DNA of 64,000 nt from Holophagales bacterium (GTDB lineage: Bacteria; Acidobacteriota; Thermoanaerobaculia; Multivoradales; Multivoraceae). The position numbers were made by a program, and so were the translations under genes. Positions 17,862 to 25,560 of this stretch are shown here, piece after piece. The notes beneath the pieces were generated by a model, which was given only the letters and a program-made list of their open reading frames with translations, had not been told where the DNA came from and did no database searches. Location of the stretch: NCBI GenBank assembly GCA_009845425.1, contig VXZQ01000002.1, positions 62,001 to 126,000 on the forward strand, read 5' to 3'. Within the stretch, counting starts at the first letter, position 1, and each line of letters begins with the position of its first letter.

Positions 17862-18430
17862 CGCCCGCGCTCCAGTGCGCTCCGGATCGCCGCGACCTCG
17901 CGGGCGATCTCCCGGAGAGTCGAGGCGAGAGCGGCGGCATCGTCGCCGGCAGGGGGAGCGGGAAGCGCGCCGGCGGCGGCCGGCACGGCCGTCCGGGCGC
18001 CGCGCATCCGGCTGTACATGAAGTTGCGGACCGCTGACAGCTCGAGCAGGCCTTCGATCTTCATCTCGGCCTTCGCCGAACCGCTCGCGGTCTGAACCAG
18101 CAGGCGCGAGAGACCGAGCCAGCGCTCGACCGCGTTGCTCTGCACGTGGATGTCCTGGATGCGGCTGTAGGTGAGGCTGATCTCGCGCTTGAACACGGCG
18201 CCCCAGCTCATCGTCACGCCTTCGTCGTCGAAGCGATAGGACAGCGTGCGATAGCGCAGGAAGAGGATCGTGAAGACGACGGGGAACGCCGGCCCGGTGA
18301 TCAGCGAGAAGAGAAAGTAGTACCGCAGCAGCTTCCGATGGGGCCGGCGGATCGCCCGCACCCGGTCGTCGGCGGTCTCGGGCCGAGGCGAGGCCGCGAC
18401 CGGCGGCGGGCTCGCGGCCCCGGCCATCAT
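17858..18430 (-). CDS. Bacterial PH domain membrane protein
   Basis: A 190-residue partner of the downstream bPH protein. Two hydrophobic helices (about 35-60) precede a bPH2 domain with LSYRFDDEGVTMSWGAVFKR, SLTYSRIQDIHV and LGLSRLLVQTASG. A C-terminal helix (LASTLREIAREVAAIRSALE) could pair with the similar helix of its partner. The ATG overlaps the ornithine aminotransferase stop by four bases, so it is co-translated with a metabolic enzyme; the reason is not evident. Confidence 0.75.
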   Translation of the reverse strand: MMAGAASPPPVAASPRPETADDRVRAIRRPHRKLLRYYFLFSLITGPAFPVVFTILFLRYRTLSYRFDDEGVTMSWGAVFKREISLTYSRIQDIHVQSNAVERWLGLSRLLVQTASGSAKAEMKIEGLLELSAVRNFMYSRMRGARTAVPAAAGALPAPPAGDDAAALASTLREIAREVAAIRSALERGR

Positions 18431-19617
18431 GCCGTCAGCACTTTCTCGATGCGGTCCAGCGCCCAGTCCAGTTCCTCCCGTCCGATCACCAGCGGCGGCG
18501 CGAAGCGGATGACGTGGTCATGCGTCTCCTTGCACAGCAGTCCCTGCCTCGCCAGTTTCTCGCAATACGGACGGGCCCCGCCCGCGGATTCATGGAGTTC
18601 GATTCCGATCCACAGTCCGCGCCCACGGACCTCGCGCACCAGCGGTGAGCGGACGCCCCTCAGCCGCCCCAGGGCGTGCTCGCCGAGCCGGGCCGAGTTC
18701 TCGACCAATCCCTCGTCCTGCAGCACCGCCAGCGCGGCGCGCGCCACCGCCGCCCCCACGGGATTGCCGCCGTAAGTGGAACCGTGGTCGCCTGGCTGGA
18801 ACACGTCCATGATCTCCGCGTCCGCCACGACCACCGACACGGGATACAGACCGCCGGAGAGCGCCTTGCCGAGCAGCATCACGTCCGGCCGGATGCCGTC
18901 GTGCTCGTGCGCGAACATCCGTCCCGTACGCCCCAGGCCGGACTGGATCTCATCAACGACCAGGAGCGCGTTGCGCTCGCTGCAGACCTCGCGCAGTTCG
19001 GCAAGGAAACCGTCCGGCGGCACGACGATGCCGCCCTCGCCCTGGATCGGCTCGACCAGCACGGCCGCCGTGTTCGGCCCCACCGCCGCCCTCGCCGCGG
19101 AGGCGTCGCCGAAAGGCAGCAGCTCGAAACCGGGCGTGAATGGACCGAAACCATCGCGATACTGCGCTTCGCTCGAAAAGCCCACGATCGTCGTCGTGCG
19201 ACCGTGGAAGTTGTTGGCGAACGCCTGGATCTCGGCCTCGCCGGGAGGCACGCCCTTGCGCGTGTAGGCCCACTTTCTGGCCAGCTTGATCGCGGTTTCG
19301 ACCGCCTCGGCGCCGGTGTTCATCGGCAAGGCCCTCTCGAAGCCGGTCAGTTCGCAGACATCCCGAAAGAACGCCCCGAGTTCGGCGTTGTGGAAGGCCC
19401 GCGAAGTGACCGCCACCTTCCGGCTCTGCCGGATCAGGGCCTCGACGATCCGCGGATGGCAGTGCCCCTGGTTGACCGCCGAGTAGGCGGCGAGGCAGTC
19501 GAGGTAGCGGCGACCGTCAATGTCCCAGACCCAAACGCCCTCGGCGCGGTCGATCACTATGTCCAGCGGCGCGTAGTTCCGGGCGCCGTATCTTTCTTCC
19601 AGTTCCGTCGGCTTCAC
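18427..19617 (-). CDS. rocD: Ornithine aminotransferase
   Basis: A class III PLP-dependent aminotransferase of 396 residues closely matching ornithine-oxo-acid transaminase. ERYGARNYAPLDIVI at the N-terminus, LPMNTGAEAVETAIKLARKW, EPIQGEGGI, DEIQSGLGRTG and LLGKALSGG (PLP lysine) are all characteristic. It moves the delta-amino group of ornithine to 2-oxoglutarate, giving glutamate semialdehyde/pyrroline-5-carboxylate, which PruA (encoded at 23273-24898) oxidises to glutamate. The start is GTG with GGGGAA upstream. It is followed by two bPH genes. Confidence 0.93.
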   Translation of the reverse strand: MKPTELEERYGARNYAPLDIVIDRAEGVWVWDIDGRRYLDCLAAYSAVNQGHCHPRIVEALIRQSRKVAVTSRAFHNAELGAFFRDVCELTGFERALPMNTGAEAVETAIKLARKWAYTRKGVPPGEAEIQAFANNFHGRTTTIVGFSSEAQYRDGFGPFTPGFELLPFGDASAARAAVGPNTAAVLVEPIQGEGGIVVPPDGFLAELREVCSERNALLVVDEIQSGLGRTGRMFAHEHDGIRPDVMLLGKALSGGLYPVSVVVADAEIMDVFQPGDHGSTYGGNPVGAAVARAALAVLQDEGLVENSARLGEHALGRLRGVRSPLVREVRGRGLWIGIELHESAGGARPYCEKLARQGLLCKETHDHVIRFAPPLVIGREELDWALDRIEKVLTA

Positions 19618-19651
19618 GGCAGGTTCCCCGCTCGAACCCTGGTGGAAACCG

Positions 19652-21532
19652 TCAGAACTCGATCGAGATTCCAGCGCTCACGTACACCGGCGTCTTGCGC
19701 AGCTCGAAGGCGGGCGCGAGTGCCCCGTCCTCCCCGCGGATCTCCGCGCTCTTCGCCTTCATCGACGAATCGAACCAGAAGGCTCCGAGATACAGGCCGA
19801 CCGGACAATCCGTCTTGAACGGGATCTTCAGCCCCATGTTGGCGCCGAGAACCGTCTCGCCGGGCCACTCGGGACGGTAGACCGCGTCCACCGACGCGCC
19901 GTCCATCCCGGTCGGCGCGAGGGTGGGAGAGCTGTAGTCGAGCTGGGCGATCACGGGACCGAGCCACCAGTCGACGCGGCTGCCGGGGCGGGTCAGGTGG
20001 AAGTTCAGCCCGAAGAAGAACTTCTTCATCTCGATGTCCGCACTGGCGTAACCGGTCCGGCCGCCCGGATGCAGCCACCAGTCGACCTCGCAGTTGATCG
20101 TGTTCGCCCCGAACGTGATCCCCACGGGATAGCTCAGCCGGTACTCGGCGTTAAGCCCGACACCGACTCCGTCCACGCAGGCCTTGAGCCTGTCGCGCGT
20201 ATCCGGACCGAGCACCGAAATGTGCACGTCGTCTCCGCTCAGCGAACTGAGTGTCGGCATCAGGGTCCACCGCCGATCGACCTTCATCGTCGCGGAGGCC
20301 TCATTGCTGCCGCCGGCGTTCTCCACCATCGCCGTGTGGGTGAACTCGCCATCGGTCGCGTGAACGACCTCGCGCCGGTAGGGCTCCGCCAGCGGCTGGC
20401 CGTCCAGCGTGACCGTCACCGGCGCCCCGTTGCCGTTCTCCGGCGCTACCGAGACGACGGCCGTCTGGCGGACCAGCACGCGGTCCGGCTCGATCGACAT
20501 CGTGACCGTCGGTGCGACCTTCATCCCGGTCGAACACTGGGCGCTCTGGCCGGTGCTGGTCTCGACGGTCACGGTATGGGTGAAGGCGTCGGCGCCGTCG
20601 TGGGCCATCTCCCGGGTGTACGGAGACGCGAGCGGCCGTCCGTCGAGCAGGACCCGTGATAACTCCGCGCCGTGGCCGGCGTTCGGCGCCACCGTCAACG
20701 TGGACGACTCGCCCAGGTCGACCTCGGCCGGCGCGGCGGTCACGCTACAGCTCGGGCAGCCGACGGCGATCGTGTTGCTGACCGAGTCCTCGAGCCGGTC
20801 GCCACGCGACGACATCGCGGAGCAGGTCGCGGTGACCGTGTAGTCGCCCTCGGCGGTGAACGGGAAGGACGCGCCGCCCGAGGCCGCCGAACGCTCGCCG
20901 CCGTCCGGCATCCGGACCGTTACGGCGCTCTCGCCGTCGGCGCAGGAACTCTGGAAGTCGAAGGTCCGGTCGCTGCAGGAGAGGCCGCCGATGTCCAGGT
21001 CGAGGGTCACCTTCGGCAGCGGCTGCTCGGCGAGGAGCGCCAGGTTGCCGCAGGACTCGGGAACGATCATCGAGTACCAGCGCCCGTTCGAGTTGAAGCG
21101 GACCTCCCAGGCCGCGAACGCCTCGTCACCGGCCCAGCAGAGGTTGGTACTCACGGTCGGCGTCTGACCGCCCTCGCGGAAGAACATCCACTCGACTCGC
21201 TGGCCGGGGTCGAAGGTGGTCGAAGTGACGCCCCGCCACGCGGCGACGGCGGCAAACAGATCGTCCGGGGTGCCCGACCAGTTCGCCTGCTCCAGCAGCG
21301 CGAGGATCTCCTCGCGGTGGTCGACGAACAGCGCTTGCAGCGACTCCTGGTCTTCGACCGGCGCCGAGAACCTGTTGGCGCCTCCCAGACGGGTGATTGA
21401 CGACGCGCCCTCGCATAACTGGGCGACGGCCGGCGCGGCCAGGATCAGGCCGGCGAGGAGGAACAGGACGGAGGCCGACCGCGCCGAAGTGCGGACGGCG
21501 GCGTACTCAGCGAGCCAACGGCGATGGGACAT
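19652..21532 (-). CDS. Secreted Ig-like / outer-membrane beta-barrel protein
   Basis: An exported protein of 626 residues with no named family that I recognise. A signal peptide ends near APAVAQ (about residue 37). The middle has two similar Ig-like modules (LTVAPNAGHGAELSRVLLDG and VSVAPENGNGAPVTVTLDG) that both lead to YxRExxHxxDxxFTHT. A cysteine-rich section (GLSCSDRTFDFQSSCADG) precedes them. The last 200 residues alternate polar and aromatic residues and end in ISIEF, a terminal phenylalanine typical of outer-membrane barrels. GGGGGAGA lies just before the ATG. Confidence 0.65.
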   Translation of the reverse strand: MSHRRWLAEYAAVRTSARSASVLFLLAGLILAAPAVAQLCEGASSITRLGGANRFSAPVEDQESLQALFVDHREEILALLEQANWSGTPDDLFAAVAAWRGVTSTTFDPGQRVEWMFFREGGQTPTVSTNLCWAGDEAFAAWEVRFNSNGRWYSMIVPESCGNLALLAEQPLPKVTLDLDIGGLSCSDRTFDFQSSCADGESAVTVRMPDGGERSAASGGASFPFTAEGDYTVTATCSAMSSRGDRLEDSVSNTIAVGCPSCSVTAAPAEVDLGESSTLTVAPNAGHGAELSRVLLDGRPLASPYTREMAHDGADAFTHTVTVETSTGQSAQCSTGMKVAPTVTMSIEPDRVLVRQTAVVSVAPENGNGAPVTVTLDGQPLAEPYRREVVHATDGEFTHTAMVENAGGSNEASATMKVDRRWTLMPTLSSLSGDDVHISVLGPDTRDRLKACVDGVGVGLNAEYRLSYPVGITFGANTINCEVDWWLHPGGRTGYASADIEMKKFFFGLNFHLTRPGSRVDWWLGPVIAQLDYSSPTLAPTGMDGASVDAVYRPEWPGETVLGANMGLKIPFKTDCPVGLYLGAFWFDSSMKAKSAEIRGEDGALAPAFELRKTPVYVSAGISIEF

Positions 21533-21600
21533 GGCATTCTCCCCCAGAGTTTCCCCACCGCGGCCCGTTTGACCGAACGGGGCGGAGGGGCGTATGTCTA

Positions 21601-21629
21601 ATCATGTCAACACTTAGCGCCGTTGACAA
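21601..21629 (-). promoter_or_regulatory. Candidate promoter of the 19652-21532 gene
   Basis: On the minus strand TTGTCA (21629-21624) and CATGAT (21606-21601) are separated by exactly 17 bases, a good match to a housekeeping promoter. Transcription would begin near 21594, leaving a leader of about 60 bases that carries the GGGGGAGA ribosome site. The region is also locally AT-rich against a GC-rich background. Confidence 0.45.
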
Positions 21630-21682
21630 CTGCCGCCGGCCGGCCCTGCCACGCTCTGGAACGGCACCGGTTGGTACGGCGC

Positions 21683-21688
21683 TATGAT
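21683..21688 (+). promoter_or_regulatory. Candidate -10 element (TATGAT)
   Basis: TATGAT lies 70 bases before the chosen GTG of fprA. It contains the first in-frame ATG (21684), which argues that this ATG is promoter rather than start codon. No -35 is seen at normal spacing. Confidence 0.35.
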
Positions 21689-21758
21689 TCCCGACCGATC
21701 GACCACACCCGACACCGGAACGAAGACCGCGTCTGCCGGGCGCGGAGGCGAGGAACAA

Positions 21759-23186
21759 GTGCACGAGACCTCAGGAAGCTGGCCTCTCGGCAGCAGTGAA
21801 CGACCGCTGCGGGTTGCCGTGATCGGCTCCGGTCCCAGCGGCTTCTACGCGATCGCCGCGCTGTTCAAGGCGGACGGTCTCGAGGCCGATGTCGATCTGT
21901 TCGATCGTCTGCCCACGCCCTTCGGCCTGGTGCGCGGCGGTGTCGCGCCCGATCATCAGAAGATCAAGAACGTCATCCGGGTCTACAACCGCACCGCGCA
22001 GCATGAGCGTTTCCGCTTCTTCGGCAACGTCGAACTCGGCCGCGATATTTCGGTCGAGGACCTCCGGCGGCACTACGACCACATCGTCTACGCGACGGGC
22101 AACGAGTCGGACCGGAAGATGGGGATCCCGGGCGAGGAACTTCCCGGCGTCCATTCGGCGACCGAGTTCGTCGGCTGGTACAACGGGCATCCCGACTTCC
22201 AGGATCGCAGCTTCGACCTGGCATCGGCCCGGCGCGTCGCCGTCGTCGGCAACGGCAACGTGGCGATGGACGTGACCCGGGTCCTGGCGCGTAGCCCGGA
22301 CGAGCTCGCTCCCACTGACATCACCGCCGAATCGCTCGCCGTGCTCCGGGAAAGCAGGGTCGAGGAGGTCATCCTGCTCGGCCGCCGGGGGCCGGCGCAG
22401 GCGGCGTTCTCACCCCAGGAGATCAAGGAGATCGGATCGCTCGAAGGCGTCAGCCTGCTGGTGTCCGAAGCGGAGATGGACCTCGACGGGATCAGCAGCA
22501 CTTGGCTCGAGGATAGCGCCGCGCCCAGTGCGCGCCGCAACGTGGCCTACCTGACCGAAGTCGCCGGCGCCGAAGCCGGCGACGAAGAGCGTCTCGTGAC
22601 CTGCCGATTCCTCGTTTCGCCCATCGACCTTCAGGCGGGCGACGACGGCCGGGTGAGCCGGGTCGTGATCGAGAAGAACGAGCTCTACGCCGCCGACGAC
22701 GGCACGCCACGGCCGCGAGGCACCGGCGAGACCGAAACCCTGGCAGTCGACCTGGTGTTCAAGGCCGTCGGCTATCGCGGCGTCCCCCTGCCGGGCGTGC
22801 CGTTCCACGAGCGCTGGGGCATCCTGCCCAACGACGAAGGCCGCCTGCAGACCGGGCCGGACGGCGAGATCGTGCCGGGCCAGTACGTCGTCGGCTGGGC
22901 AAAACGAGGCCCGACCGGCCTGATCGGCACGAACAGCCCCGACTCGACCGCCACCGTCAAGAAGATGATCGAGGACATCGACGGCATGACCGCCCCGGCC
23001 GACTCCGCCAGGGCCCCGGAGAGGATTGTCGAACTGCTCCACGAACGCGGCGTCGACTTCGTGAGCTTCGACGACTGGACCATGCTCGACGAGGACGAAG
23101 TTCGCCTCGGAGAGGCGCAGAGCAAGGTCCGCGAGAAGTACACCGACGTCGAGTCGATGATGGCTGCGGTGAACCGGCTGCGTTAG
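21759..23186 (+). CDS. fprA: Ferredoxin-NADP reductase, adrenodoxin reductase type
   Basis: An FAD enzyme of about 475 residues that passes electrons between NADPH and ferredoxin. VAVIGSGPSGFYAIAAL near the N-terminus is the FAD motif, VAVVGNGNVAMDVTRVL is the NADP motif, and GWAKRGPTGLIGTNSPDS near the end is the conserved FAD-closing block of the adrenodoxin-reductase/FprA group. I chose GTG at 21759 because GGAGGCGAGG lies just upstream; an ATG at 21684 would add 25 hydrophilic residues and overlaps a -10-like TATGAT. The TAG stop shares bases with the stop of the leftover pruA tail on the other strand. Confidence 0.9.
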   Translation: MHETSGSWPLGSSERPLRVAVIGSGPSGFYAIAALFKADGLEADVDLFDRLPTPFGLVRGGVAPDHQKIKNVIRVYNRTAQHERFRFFGNVELGRDISVEDLRRHYDHIVYATGNESDRKMGIPGEELPGVHSATEFVGWYNGHPDFQDRSFDLASARRVAVVGNGNVAMDVTRVLARSPDELAPTDITAESLAVLRESRVEEVILLGRRGPAQAAFSPQEIKEIGSLEGVSLLVSEAEMDLDGISSTWLEDSAAPSARRNVAYLTEVAGAEAGDEERLVTCRFLVSPIDLQAGDDGRVSRVVIEKNELYAADDGTPRPRGTGETETLAVDLVFKAVGYRGVPLPGVPFHERWGILPNDEGRLQTGPDGEIVPGQYVVGWAKRGPTGLIGTNSPDSTATVKKMIEDIDGMTAPADSARAPERIVELLHERGVDFVSFDDWTMLDEDEVRLGEAQSKVREKYTDVESMMAAVNRLR

Positions 23187-23252
23187 CCCATGTGCGGGTA
23201 GCGGTAGTCCGTCGGCGGAGCGGAAGAAGTCACTGCCTCCTTGACTGCCCGC
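23183..23252 (-). pseudogene. Leftover 3' end of a second pruA copy
   Basis: Read on the minus strand, this segment encodes RAVKEAVTSSAPPTDYRYPHMG and then TAA. The intact PruA ends RAVKENFAPPTDYRYPHMG and TGA. Over the shared last twelve codons the base changes are confined to third positions apart from the stop. Between RAVKE and APP the leftover copy has three extra codons, a clean nine-base difference. Nothing upstream in this frame resembles the rest of the enzyme. It is the tail of a former paralogue or of an allelic gene left after recombination. Confidence 0.8.
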
Positions 23253-23259
23253 GGGCAGT
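23244..23259. repeat. Perfect 16-base palindrome
   Basis: ACTGCCCGCGGGCAGT is its own reverse complement. It straddles the point where similarity between the leftover pruA tail and the intact gene stops, and lies between the fprA and pruA stops. It could be a terminator stem or mark a recombination junction. Confidence 0.5.
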
Positions 23260-23272
23260 GGCCCGAGGGGTA

Positions 23273-24898
23273 TCAGCCCATGTGCGGATACCGGTAGTCC
23301 GTCGGCGGCGCGAAGTTCTCCTTGACAGCCCGCTGGGAAGTCCAGCGCAGCAGGTTGGCCATGGAGCCCGCCTTGTCGTTGGTCCCCGACGCCCGCGCGC
23401 CGCCGAAGGGCTGCTGGCCGACGACGGCGCCGGTCGGCTTGTCGTTGATGTAGAAGTTCCCGGCGGCATGTCGCAGGCGATCGCCGACGCTGGCGACCGC
23501 CGCCCGGTCGCGCGCGAACACGGCGCCCGTCAACGCGTATGGGCTCGTCGTGTCGCAGAGTTCCAAGGCCTCGTCGAGTGTGTTGTCCGCGTAGACGTAC
23601 AACGTGAGCACCGGCCCGAAGATCTCCTCGCTCATCAGGCGCGAGCGGGGATCCTCGCTGCGGACGACGGTCGGCTCCACGAAGTAGCCGGTCGAATCGT
23701 CGCGGCCACCGCCGGCAACGACCTCGTACGGAGCTCCGTTCTCCGCATCGGCGAGGTAGCCGGAGATGTTGTTGAAGGACGACTGGTCGATGACCGCGGC
23801 CATGAAGTTCGAGAAGTCGACCGGCGAGCCCATCCTCACGGTCGCCAGCTCGTCGCACATGCGCTCCCGCACCTCGCCCCAGAGCGAAGCGGGAACGTAG
23901 GCCCGCGAAGCCGCGGAGCACTTCTGCCCCTGGTACTCGAAGGCGCCGCGGATCAGTGCCGTGGTGAGCGCCGCGGGGTCGGCCGATGGATGCGCGAAGA
24001 CGAAGTCCTTGCCGCCGGTCTCACCGACGATCCGCGGGTAGGTCTCGTAGTTCTCGATCTGGTCACCGATCGTCCGCCACATCCGCTGGAACACGGGCGT
24101 CGAACCGGTGAAGTGAATGCCCGCCAGGTGGCGGCTGGCCAGGACCGGATCGCCCACCGTGGCGCCCGGGCCGGGCACGAAGTTGATCACGCCCGGAGGC
24201 AGCCCGGCCTCTTCGAGCAGCTTCATCAGGTAGTAGCCCGAGAGCAGTGCCGTGGACGCGGGCTTCCACAGGACGGTGTTGCCCATGATCGCCGCCGAGG
24301 TCGGCAGGTTGCCGGCGATCGCGGTGAAGTTGAACGGCGTGACCGCGAACACGAAGCCCTCGAGCGCCCGGTACTCGACGTAGTTCCAGATTCCCGGCGA
24401 CGAGACGGGCTGCTGGCCGTAGAGCTCCTCCGCGAACGCGACGTTGAAACGCAGGAAGTCGATCAACTCGCAGGCGGAGTCGATCTCGGCCTGGTAGCAG
24501 GTTTTCGACTGGTTCAGCATGGTGGCGGCGTTCACCGTCGACCGCCAGGAACCGGCCAGGAGCTCGGCCGCGCGCAGGAAGATCGCGGCCCGCTCCTCGA
24601 ACGGCATCGCGGACCAGGCCGGCCAGGCCTCCTGGGAAGCGGCTACGGCAGCCTCGACTTCGGCGGCGCCGGCCTGATGGCACGTGCCAAGCGCATGACC
24701 GTGATCGTGCGGGCAGACGACGTCCTGTGTGCGGCCGGTGCGGATCTCCCGCCCGCCGGCAAGGACCGGAATCTCGACCTGCTCACCGAGCATCTGCTTC
24801 ACCCGCGCCTCGAGACCGGCCCGCTCGGCGGAACCGGGCGCGTAGTCGAGGACGGGTTCGTTGCGGGGTGCGGGAACTTGCAAGGTGCCGTTCGGCAT
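23273..24898 (-). CDS. pruA: L-glutamate gamma-semialdehyde dehydrogenase
   Basis: An NAD-dependent aldehyde dehydrogenase of 541 residues in the long PutA/PruA (delta-1-pyrroline-5-carboxylate dehydrogenase) group. VTPFNFTAIAGNLP, GNTVLWKPAS, ETGGKDFVFAHPSAD, GAFEYQGQKCSAASRAYVP (catalytic cysteine) and SEEIFGPVLTLYVY are in order, and INDKPTGAVVGQQPFGGARASG is the typical P5CDH end block. It completes ornithine or proline breakdown to glutamate. The start ATG at 24898 has AGGAG about ten bases upstream. The gene stands alone, 223 bases from DUF423; I see only the hairpin near 25100 in that gap. Confidence 0.95.
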   Translation of the reverse strand: MPNGTLQVPAPRNEPVLDYAPGSAERAGLEARVKQMLGEQVEIPVLAGGREIRTGRTQDVVCPHDHGHALGTCHQAGAAEVEAAVAASQEAWPAWSAMPFEERAAIFLRAAELLAGSWRSTVNAATMLNQSKTCYQAEIDSACELIDFLRFNVAFAEELYGQQPVSSPGIWNYVEYRALEGFVFAVTPFNFTAIAGNLPTSAAIMGNTVLWKPASTALLSGYYLMKLLEEAGLPPGVINFVPGPGATVGDPVLASRHLAGIHFTGSTPVFQRMWRTIGDQIENYETYPRIVGETGGKDFVFAHPSADPAALTTALIRGAFEYQGQKCSAASRAYVPASLWGEVRERMCDELATVRMGSPVDFSNFMAAVIDQSSFNNISGYLADAENGAPYEVVAGGGRDDSTGYFVEPTVVRSEDPRSRLMSEEIFGPVLTLYVYADNTLDEALELCDTTSPYALTGAVFARDRAAVASVGDRLRHAAGNFYINDKPTGAVVGQQPFGGARASGTNDKAGSMANLLRWTSQRAVKENFAPPTDYRYPHMG

Positions 24899-25091
24899 TT
24901 CAGTTGATCTCCTGGGATTTGAGGACCGCTTGGGCGCGGCCGGAGCCGCAGCATAAACCGCGTGCGACGGGGATCGCCAGAGCGGAGCCGGCCAGCACCC
25001 TGGTGGCGCGCCCCGCGCCACCAGCGTCGCAGTCTGTGCGCCCGTCATCGGGCGCACAGATGCCAGGCCGGCGCACCGACACCGGCGAACG

Positions 25092-25116
25092 AAGGGAACT
25101 GGGCTGGTGTTCCCTT
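25092..25116 (-). terminator. Hairpin after the DUF423 gene
   Basis: AAGGGAAC and GTTCCCTT form an eight-base-pair stem with a nine-base loop, five bases past the minus-strand stop of the DUF423 gene. The T-run is weak (CGTTC), so termination efficiency is uncertain. Confidence 0.45.
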
Positions 25117-25121
25117 GCCTC

Positions 25122-25502
25122 TCAGAAACCCGCCGGGGTCCCCTGACCTTCCAGCATCCTCCAGGCGAAAACCAGGATGCCGACGATCAGCAACGTGCCG
25201 CCGATCGGAGTGATCGCTCCCAGCCAGCGCGGTCCGCCGACGGCAATCACCGCGACGGTTCCGGAGAAGATCAGGGAGCCGACGAACAGCAGCCAGCCAG
25301 TGAGCCGCAGGTCGACGTTCGAGCCCCGGGCGGCGAGCCCGAGCAGCGCCACCACCACGCCGCCGTACATGAAGTAGCGGGCGGCCGTCTCCCACAGCGC
25401 CAGGTGCTCGGCGTCGAGCGCGGACCGCAGACCGTGCGCGCCAAAGGCCCCCGCCCCCACCGAGGCGGCACACATCAACAGTCCCACAAACAGCCAGTTC
25501 AC
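25122..25502 (-). CDS. DUF423 family membrane protein
   Basis: A 126-residue inner-membrane protein with four hydrophobic helices. GAFGAHGLRSALDAEHLALWETAARYFMYG is the family signature (reported here as GAFGAHGL followed by WETAARYFMYG). The remaining helices end in TPIGGTLLIVGILVFAWR. Function is unknown. GTG at 25502 has GGAGGAGG eight to nine bases upstream, which fixes the start. The gene is divergent from the mscS gene 58 bases away. Confidence 0.85.
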   Translation of the reverse strand: MNWLFVGLLMCAASVGAGAFGAHGLRSALDAEHLALWETAARYFMYGGVVVALLGLAARGSNVDLRLTGWLLFVGSLIFSGTVAVIAVGGPRWLGAITPIGGTLLIVGILVFAWRMLEGQGTPAGF

Positions 25503-25560
25503 TACGGTGGCCTCCTCCGGGCGTCGGCTATCGTAACAACCGGTACGCCCGCCATCGGGC

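Noticed and set aside
21624..21688. TTGACA (21623-21628) and TATGAT as one plus-strand promoter for fprA
   Set aside because: The two hexamers are more than 50 bases apart, far beyond a usable spacing.
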